DNA of 64,000 nt, taken from the NCBI GenBank assembly GCA_015179125.1, contig WHVA01000032.1, forward strand, positions 361,058 through 425,057, in the 5' to 3' direction. The notes beneath the pieces were generated by a model. The model was given only the letters and a program-made list of their open reading frames with translations, had not been told where the DNA came from and did not search any database. Origin of the DNA: Gautieria morchelliformis (taxonomy: Eukaryota; Basidiomycota; Agaricomycetes; Gomphales; Gomphaceae). Shown here one piece after another: positions 55,975 through 64,000 of this stretch. Both the position numbers and the translations under genes were made by a program. Numbering within the stretch: the first letter of the stretch is position 1; each line of letters opens with the position of its first letter.

Positions 55975-57010
55975 CGATCTCATCAGGCCAGCTACTGTCC
56001 GAGCCACCCCCCAATGAACGCCTCTCTGACCCTCCCCAGCGTCCATGTCCCAGCTCCATCTCTCCATCCATTCCCTCCAGCACCCCGCCACGGTCGCCCC
56101 ACACACCCGCCTCAAGCCCCTCTGGCCCCACCTCAAGCGTTTGCGCCCCCCGCGCGACGTAGTGAACTACACGTTCTTCTCTCCGCAGAGCTCACGGACA
56201 ACACTCGTGCACCGCGCCGCAACACATCTGTAGCTTCCCACTCATCCCCCGCAGCAGGACACCCCTTCCGACCTGCATCTCATAGTCTGCGGGAATGACA
56301 TGGCCGTTCAATTCTTCGATCTCGCTGTCCACACCCCTGCGAGGGATCGCCAGCGTCTCCACGATGTGGTGTCCTGCGTCTTGACACCTGCATGAACCAC
56401 GGTGAACCTCTTCCCCCAGTGCCCGCTATCTTCACCTCGTTGTTCCTCTTCACCCTCCAGCGTCCATGTCCCCCGATGGCCCCACCTTCCTCTGCGTAGG
56501 CGACACCCCTCGCGCTTCCGCATCATCCCCGGTGCGTCCCTCGCTTGCGAGCCCCTCGCAACCTACACCTTCCCTATGCCGCGACACCAAGCTGAGAGGC
56601 TCGTCTTGCCTTGGCACACCCCGTCCTTATGTCACCACCACCCCACTCGCATATCCCCCGACCACACACGTTTCCCGCCATCCATCGGCTCATGCCCCCG
56701 CATGCGTGCTTCTCCACCGCCTGGACTTCCGACAGCCTTAAATTCACTGTTGCCGCACAGGAAGGCGCCCTGGCCATATGGGACGTGCGCAGCAGCGTGC
56801 CCGTGTGGGGTCTTCTGGGCGGGGCTGCGCGGCCCCAGCGGCTCCCGGGGTAGGATGCGAAGGCGAGCCGCACCTGCGGGCTGGGGCACAAACGCGTGGG
56901 CTATTCACGACCGAACTCACGTATTCACTTTCGTGAAACGCCCTATTAACAAGAGAAAGGAGTTCCTTCAAATCAACATTGTGAGAAATTGCGGAAGGTG
57001 GGTATAAGGA
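55975..57010 (+). pseudogene. WD40/DUF2415-like relic, unit 3
   Basis: VVNYTFFSPQSSRTTLVHRA, LIVCGNDMAVQFFDLAVHTP, SPDGPTFLCVGDTPRA and STAWTSDSLKFTVAAQEGA occur in order but in different frames. Confidence 0.6.
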
Positions 57011-57565
57011 CTAGCCGAGTGCGAGATCTTACCCGTTTGTTACATCGAAATGTGCTTTGATTGAGCCCCTCCTCGTACGTTGTGAACTCGATCGCTGGGA
57101 TGATCAAAGCTGCGGTTCCTTGTCTTCCTTCCTCCATCACTTCGCTTCTGACTGTATCCTGGATTCGTGATCTGAAGTCGGTACACAAGGCAAAATCGAA
57201 ATCTGTGCGATGCGCAGCAAAGAAGCTAGCAATGTTTCTCCAAGTCTTGAATTATCGTTCGAATACATTTTGAACTAAGTGCGCATCGAAGTATTCTTCG
57301 AGATTTGATGTTCCAAGGTAGTCCAGCTTGCAAATTATTTTTTTAAATTTCTCAGGAGTGCCGCCTGTCATGGACTGCTGCAGATTTCCTCACCTATAGG
57401 GCTATTGTCCTCCACAATTTACTTATAAATTAGGCCTTGTCTGGCCCAATCTCCCAAAGGTTGGGTTGATCTCCCAATGGCCACGCTCGGCCCCTGGCGC
57501 TCGCCTGTGCATGTTTGCATTCATCTGCGCTGCACTACAGCTGAGGGTACCGTGTCTGCTACATG

Positions 57566-59155
57566 TTAATCAGGTGAAATGGTTTTTGGCAACCGCACCC
57601 TTGTATCTCCCTTCTGCCAAAACCTAATAATTTGTCTAACCCATTGCACCAACTTGTAGCCCCATTCATAATCACAGATTCGGCAATCACAGATTCGGCG
57701 AAGAAGTCTGATCTGAAATGTCGGTTTCGGCTCCCGAAAATTATCCCAATCCTTGATAAATGTATCCGGCAGACCTGCCCAACGATCATATTTGTCATAT
57801 GGAGGGCGGCCGGGGTTCCAAGGTGGCGCAGGAAACTCTAGTTGCTCTAGCGTCAACTCGGAGGCGAAGCTTTCCAGGAACTCGAGGGCTTGACTAGCTG
57901 TAAATCGGCGACTGATATCACGCGTCGTCATTCGATCCATAAGCGGCGCAAACATTGGAACAATGCGGGTAAAATGCTGTTGCAGAGCACCTGGATTAGT
58001 CACTTCACCTTTGACTGCGCCGCAGAGAATGGAAACGGACTTGAAAACATCTGCAGAAGAGAACGCCAAGGCACCCTACATCAAACGCGAACGGGTCATA
58101 ATCGAGTTCGCCCTGCTTGGTATCGTGAGGTTGGCTTTGTCCACCAATCCAAGACAGGTGACTGGGAAGCCGACATTCTTCACGTGTCGCAGTGGGTGGG
58201 AATATCATGGAGATGTCGAAGTCCATGATAGCATACACTAAGCGGCCATCACGTCGGAGTTTTCTTCGCAAGTCGTTCGAAGGGTTATCGGTGAAAGCCC
58301 CAAAATGATTGACTAGAATGTTGCCGGACTTGATATCCTGCATAAGACACTTAGACGAGACAGTCCGGACCGTGCAAGGAAAGAAACAGGCTGACGCGGT
58401 GGACAATATGATGTTTGTGCAAGAAGCTCAAGCCCTGTTGAAGTCGATGGCATATGAAAAAGGGAATCAAGCGGTCAGTAGTAGTATTACCTTAAGCCAG
58501 TATCGCATATAGTCGATGGCTTCACCGATGGTCGAGAACCAGGGGTGAAATGCGTCCTCACCCCACCTAGGATGGAATGAATGAGTAAATGATGGGTCAC
58601 GGAACAACAAATATACTGTACCTAGGCATAACCACAATGGAATGATCTCCGAAATCCAAGAGTTCTAAATGGGGTAAAACTCCCTCGAACCTTTCCAGAG
58701 ACAGGCCGATAGATTGCTCAATCAAGAATTGCAAAATTTTATGCTCATCGGAGCTCTTCTTGGTCAACCTCAGGGCAACATGACGCCCCAATGAATCTTG
58801 GGCGAAGCCGATGCGTTCCTTGAATCCAATGAGCATTGAGGGGACGTTGGAAAACGAATAGACGCACCGAGATACAATCAGCACTTAGAGGCGGCACAGG
58901 TAGACCCTCTGGGTCACCCCCAGATTTTGAAAAAGGATGCTCCACGTCAGAAACGGACACATCGTTTAGTTTCGGAGCCCAATGTGTCACGTGGCCGAGG
59001 TAACTGTTCCTCCAGTGATAGCGATACTCGAAGAGCGTGTATCCTCGCTCAGCCAGCCAGGACCTGGTGGAGTCCCAAAATGCGAGCCATGTATAGCGGG
59101 TGACATCGCGGTCGTCGCAATCGAAATCAACCTGCGGGTACTGATACTGAGGCAT
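57566..59155 (-). pseudogene. Protein kinase copy, unit 3
   Basis: Catalytic exons as in unit 1; shares the extra T of unit 2 (about 58886). Start region reads MPQYQYPQVDFDC with an added QY. Confidence 0.65.
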
Positions 59156-59417
59156 TGTAGTACTTAGACACCGCAACAGAACGCCAGTGCAACTAGCAGG
59201 TGAGTCAGCGGCTCGCGTGCCGATTCAAGACCCGCGCTCACATCTATTTCTGGATGATGATTTGGCAACTAATACACCACTGTCGGTGGCAAATATTTTT
59301 GAAATGTTTGTCAGAGGATATTGGGGGAGAGTGGCGTGTAGCTAACCGAGATCACGCAGCTAGGTCTGTCAAAGAACCCTCCGCGAATCAATTTAGGCCT
59401 AAAAAACCTTGAACATT

Positions 59418-59735
59418 TCATCGAGTTTGGTAGAAGTATTTTATGAATCTCCGCATTTCAGATCCAATCTTTTGGGTGCCTAATTTTTCCCCATGGTGAT
59501 CACAAACGATTTGCCATTGCTCGAGGTCCTTGCTCAACATGGCAGGCCACAAGGCAAGGTCGGGCTTTGATCGCGGGAAGTCTTTTTGGTCGAGCGTGTA
59601 GTTCAACGACATCGCCCTGCATACGACATGAGTTAGAGAGGAATATGGGAAGACAAGACCATACTCCTTGAATTTCTCCAATGTGGGGTTCTTTTCCTCC
59701 CATTCAAGAACCCTTTTGTCAACAAGGTCTCCCAA
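59418..59735 (-). CDS. Edge ORF, unit 3
   Basis: MGDLVDKRVLEWEEKNPTLE through SKDLEQWQIVCDHHGEK; full length relative to unit 1. Function unknown. Confidence 0.35.
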   Translation of the reverse strand: MGDLVDKRVLEWEEKNPTLEKFKEYGLVFPYSSLTHVVCRAMSLNYTLDQKDFPRSKPDLALWPAMLSKDLEQWQIVCDHHGEKLGTQKIGSEMRRFIKYFYQTR

Positions 59736-59758
59736 GTATCCTTGGCGTCGCTGACTCC

Positions 59759-60263
59759 GAGCACGCTACAGGCCGGCTCTCAGGGGTGGCTCGTCGTCGA
59801 CAGCGTGGTCAACATCGGGCCATACTACGCGCGCACGCTGCACGAGTGGCGCCGCCGCCCCCTGGAGCGCCTCAGCAGCGTCACCGTGCCCGCGCTGATG
59901 AAAGAGTATCCGGACACCATGGGGGGCGAAAGAGGGCAGAAGGAAATAGAAGTGTTCAAGCGCAAGTGGATTTGTGAGTGCCATTACTCGGCTGCGTCTA
60001 TCGTACGAGGTTTTTAATCGTGTATGCGCTGTTGCAGACTACTAGTGAGTTTTCTAGGTTTACCCTCTTAGTGTGTGCTCAGGCAGTCCCGAAGTTGTTA
60101 TTGTGAAGTTGGGTTTACGAAACGCACGCTGGGCGGTGAGTCATTGAATATCTGCATAGTGTATGCTGTGCGTGGATTTACGGCTTACATTCGCTTTCTA
60201 GACCATATCGTCACCTTCACACGAGAAGGGAACACGGCGTATGGGTGTAACGTATATGACTAG
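59759..60263 (+). pseudogene. Methyltransferase 3' exons, orphan copy 4
   Basis: Keeps the original NVYD end (no extra T, unlike copies 2 and 3). Confidence 0.9.
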
Positions 60264-60328
60264 AGGGGCGAGGACGGTTATCTTCACTCTGGGCAAACTA
60301 CCTACAAATTTAAACATGAATTTGAATT

Positions 60329-61350
60329 TCACAGTCGGTATCTACATCTACACGCAGAGTCACTTTTTACTGGCCGCGTATGCTTGTGAAATGCTCTGGA
60401 GCTGTGCATGAGGAATATATGTGTTACTTTGAACCATCTTTTGTTCCACTCTCGTTTTAACCACTTTGATTCTGTAGCAGGCCCTGTCAAGCCTTGTGGT
60501 GGTGCTGCCCTAGCAATGAAGATCAAAATATCAATGCTTGGACACAATTGTGAAACCGAAACACTTGCAGCCTTGGTCTGCGCATCATCACAGATCTGTA
60601 CCTTGGTACCGTTTCTTAATAGAATTTCGTTACCCTGGCGTTTATACTTCCAGGGAGCTATCAGATAGGCGTAGTCTTCTTTCTGTGCTCTGTTAATTGT
60701 TATTATCCAATGACTTAAACGTGAACTTACGTCGAACAAATCAGTGTGTTGCCGACCATCACGAGTGCAGCTAAGGTGCTGGTGGGGGATCACCGACGAC
60801 TCGATTACAGGCCCAGGCCCAGCATCAACCTCCATCCGGACCATCACCCCCACCCTATACGATGCGTTTTGCGCTGTGAGGGGGGCATTAACGCCCTAGA
60901 CAGAGATGTCGGAATCGGATCGTTTCATGGGTGAATAGTGAGTACGCACTGGAGCATTGAGACTCATCCGGCTTTGAACCTTCGCTTGTGTGTGCATTGG
61001 GAAATTTTCCCCGGCATCCATGAGGAGGATAACGTCCTGATTCACCTGGTAATAATATCTTTTGAGTATCTGAGAAACTAGTCAAAGGGCGGTGTAGTTA
61101 CATCGTAAGCAGGAGGAGGAGGTGGTGGTGTCTTTGGGTGTGGGTTTGGCATGACGGGAGATAGAGGACCGGTGGTGTCTGGCCCGGTAGTCACCTCAAG
61201 TTTGACAGCGTAATTATATACATGAGTGATGGACTTTAGGAGCCTTCTCACAATGACCACTGATTTCCCGATATACTCACCTTAGCACTGGTACATTCAA
61301 AGGCGGGCTCCCGACGCGCTATATGGAAAAGAAGGCTATATCCGGATACG
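60329..61350 (-). CDS. Unknown multi-exon gene, unit 4 copy
   Basis: VGVMVRMEVDAGPGPVIESS, YLIAPWKYKRQGNEILLRNG and the PPPPPPAYD linker present; last exon open to 60329 as in unit 3. Confidence 0.4.
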
Positions 61351-61584
61351 GCGACTCACCATCAGTAAATAAGTGACTTCGGCCTGCCGTGACTCCTAAA
61401 TGTCGACACGCCCCCAGCGCCATTGGCTACTGTGGAAAGATTGTTATCAGAAGCAGAAGTCATTAAGTATGCGGTTTCTGTCATGCAAAGACACGTGCCT
61501 TTCCCGGGTAATTTCGAGTATCACGGCTGCAGCGAGAAACCGACGGTCTCTCACATGTATCTATGTTGTCTCTATTCGATTCTA

Positions 61585-61996
61585 TGGTGCCGCTCACTTA
61601 GACACCGCTACTTTTGTGCAATCACAATTCCAGGTGAAAAAAAAACAATTTTTCTTATTCCTCTATACAAAGTGCTTATTTAGGTCAGATCTATCGATTG
61701 TATAGAGCGATTGATCTAATTTGTAAAACTGAGGGAGTTATTTTTTTTTTGTCATGTCAATTTGGCGGCACTTCCATATATGGAAGTAATTACCATATAG
61801 AGCGCTGACAAATCAACCAACAAACGATAGGACGAGATGTTAAAATGCCATAACAGGCATTTCTACAGCTTTTGCAACAAAATATAATCAAAAATACACC
61901 CTATTTCAGTCAAAAAGGGGTTCACTATCAGAAAAATTTTCGTTGGGCCAATTTGGCGGTTGCACAAAAGTAGCGGTGTCTAAGTGAGCGGCACCA
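61585..61996. mobile_element. MITE with 37-bp perfect TIRs and TA target duplication
   Basis: 412 bp. Ends are TGGTGCCGCTCACTTAGACA... and its exact complement over 37 bp. Flanks are TA (61583-61584, 61997-61998); units 1-3 have the uninterrupted GATTCTAGTCTAACG at this place, proving the boundaries. A TA duplication points to the Tc1/mariner superfamily. The interior is AT-rich and has no coding capacity. Confidence 0.92.
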
Positions 61997-62019
61997 TAGT
62001 CTAACGTCTGACCAGACAA

Positions 62020-62990
62020 CTGCTCGAGCGCGATCTCCTCAGGCCAGCTACTGTCCCAGCCATTCCCCAGACCGCCCCTCTGACCCTCCTCCCAGCGTCC
62101 ATGTCCCAGCTCCATCTCTCCATCCATTCCCTCCAGCACCCCGCCACGGTCTCCCCACACACCCGCCCCAAGCCCCTCTGGCCCCATCACAAGCGTTTGC
62201 GCCCCAGCGTGACGTTGTAAACTACATGTTCTTCTCTCCGCAGAGCTCACGGACAACACTCGTGCATCGCGCCGCAAAACATCTGTAGCTTCCCACTCAT
62301 CCCCCCGCAGCAGGACACCCCTTCCGACATGCGTCTCATAGTCTGCGGGAATGACATGGCCGTTCAATTCTTCGATCTCGCTGTCCACACCCCCGCGAGG
62401 GATGGCCAGCGTCTCCACGGATGTGGTGTCCTGCGTCTTGATACCTGCATGAACCACGGTGAACCTCTTCCCCCAGTGCCCGCTATCATCCCCGGCGCGT
62501 CCCTCGCTTGCGAGGCCCTCGCAACCTACACCTTCCCTATGCCGCGACACCAAGCTGGGAGGCTCGTCTTGCCTCGGCACACCACCCGCCCTTATGTCAC
62601 CGCACCCCACTCGCATATCCCCCGACACCACACGTTTCCCGCCACCCATCGGCTCATGCCCCCGCACGCGTGCTTCTCCACCGCCTGGACTTCCGACAGC
62701 CTTAAATTCACTGTTGCCGCACAGGAAGGCGCCCTGGCCATATGGGACGTGCGCAGCAGCGTGCCTGTGTGGGTCTTCTGGGCGGGGCTGCGCGGCCCCA
62801 GCGGCTCCCGGGGTAGGATGCGAAGGCGAGCCGCACCTGCGGGCTGGGGCACAAACGCGTGGGCTATTCACGACCGAACTCACGTATTCACTTTCGTGAA
62901 ACGCCCTATTAACAGGAGAAAGGAGTTCCTTCAAATCAACATTGTGAGAAATTGCGGAAGGTGGGGTACAAGGACTAGCTGAGAGCGAGA
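62020..62990 (+). pseudogene. WD40/DUF2415-like relic, unit 4
   Basis: One frame of 217 codons from 62329 covers LIVCGNDMAVQFFDLAVHTP and STAWTSDSLKFTVAAQEGA to WDVRSSVPVW, but only because about 95 bp around the SPDG blade is deleted (between CGCTATC and ATCCCCGG). Confidence 0.6.
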
Positions 62991-63534
62991 TCTTACCCGT
63001 TTGTTACGTGGAAATGCGCTTTGATTGAGCCCCTCCTCGTACGTTGTGAACTCGATCGCTGGTATGATCAAAGCTGCGGTTCCTTGTCTTCCTTCCTCCA
63101 TCGCTTCGTTTCTGACTGTATCCTGGATTCGTGATCTGAAGTCGGGTACACAAGGCAAAATCGAAATCTGTGCAATGCGCGGCAAAGAAACGAGCAATGT
63201 TTCTCCAAGTCTTGAATTATCGTTCGAATACATTTTGAACTAAGTGCGCATCGAAGTATTCTTCGAGATTTGGTGTTCCAAGGTAGTCCAGCTTGCAAAT
63301 TATTTTTTTAAATTTCTCAGGAGTGCCGCCTGTCATGGACTGCTGTAGATTTCCTCACCTATAGGGCTATTCTCCTCAACAATTTACTTATACATTAGGC
63401 CTTGACTGGCCCAATCTCCCAAAGGTTGGGGTGCTCTCCCAATGGCCACGCTCCGCCCCTGGCGCTCGCCTGTGCATGTTTGCATTCATCTGCGCTGCAC
63501 TACAGCTGAGGGTACCGTGTCTGCTACATGTTAA

Positions 63535-64000
63535 TCAGGTGAAATGGTTTTTGGCAACCGCACCCTTGTATCTCCCTTCTGCCAAAACCTAATAATTTGT
63601 CTAACCCATTGCACCAACTTGTAGCCCCATTCATAATCAAAGATTCGCAATCACAGATTCGGCGAAGAAGTCTGATCTGAATTGTCGGTTTCGGCTCCCG
63701 AAATTATCCCAATCCTTATAAATGTGTCCGGCAGACCTGCCCAACGATCATATTTGTCATATGGGTGGCCGTGGTTCCAAGGTGGCGCAGGAAACTCCAG
63801 TTGCTCTAGCGTCAACTCGGAGGCGAAGCTTTCCAGGAACTCGAGGGCTTGACTAGCTGTAAATCGGCGACTGATATCACGCGTCGTCATTCGATCCATA
63901 AGCGGCGCAAACATTGGAACAATGCGGGTAAAATGCTGTTGCAGAGCACCTGGATTAGTCACTTCACTCGGACTGCACGCAGAGAATGGAAACGGACTTG
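63535..64000 (-). pseudogene. Protein kinase C-lobe, unit 4, partial and broken
   Basis: IVPMFAPLMDRMTTRDISRR is present, but single-base losses near 63642, 63703, 63716 and 63765 break the end after LPDTFI. The N-terminal part lies outside the window. Confidence 0.7.

Larger units (their letters stand above)
54129..59758 (+). repeat. Tandem array unit 3 (5630 bp)
   Basis: Same order; the longest complete unit and without the deletions of units 1 and 2. Confidence 0.9.
59759..64000 (+). repeat. Tandem array unit 4, cut by window end
   Basis: Same order up to the kinase C-lobe. Distinguished by a MITE insertion at 61585-61996. Confidence 0.9.

Overview
The window looks like nuclear DNA from an agaricomycete (mushroom-forming basidiomycete). 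Real genes are cut by many 50-65 bp GT-AG introns, some exons are only 7-11 nt, and the families seen (DUF6533 membrane proteins, Kre9-like GPI proteins, an agaricomycete-type protein kinase, SWIM-finger transposase relics, a chromodomain Ty3/Gypsy element) are typical of that group. All exon models were built by eye from splice signals and reading-frame continuity; no transcript data were available.

Layout. 1-1.5 kb: a broken SWIM-finger transposase relic. 3.1-10.2 kb: a Kre9/Knh1-like GPI-anchored wall protein gene, then a tandem duplication (R1, R2) carrying a DUF6533 membrane protein gene; a third copy (R3) lies at 26.1-29.0 kb. Between R2 and R3 is about 16 kb of nested transposons: a Helitron 3' end on the minus strand, a Copia fragment, a 215-bp LTR, a small hAT element with 8-bp target duplications that was split by a full-length Ty3/Gypsy chromovirus with identical LTRs and by a solo LTR, and a further LTR split by a decayed minus-strand Copia element.

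29-43.7 kb is the gene-bearing part: a 69-aa zinc-finger gene with a broken tandem duplicate, a 15-exon Jen1-like carboxylate transporter (minus), a secreted RlpA/expansin-like double-psi beta-barrel protein (minus), an F-BAR/C1/SH3/SH3 protein of the Bzz1 type (plus), and a cyclopropane-fatty-acid-synthase-type methyltransferase (plus).

43.2-64 kb is a head-to-tail array of four roughly 5.4-5.6 kb units, the last cut by the window end. The first unit starts inside the last long exon of the methyltransferase gene, so units 2-4 carry only orphan 3' exons of it. Each unit also carries a minus-strand gene of unknown function, a WD40/DUF2415-like relic, a minus-strand protein kinase, and an unknown minus-strand ORF at the unit edge. 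The copies have diverged by separate deletions, frameshifts, one palindromic rearrangement (unit 1) and one MITE insertion (unit 4), so their order of decay can be read from the window itself.

The genes do not form an obvious pathway or cluster. I did not find a convincing new defence or biosynthetic system. The most informative signals are the tandem array, the dated transposon nest and a likely self-priming site in the Gypsy element.
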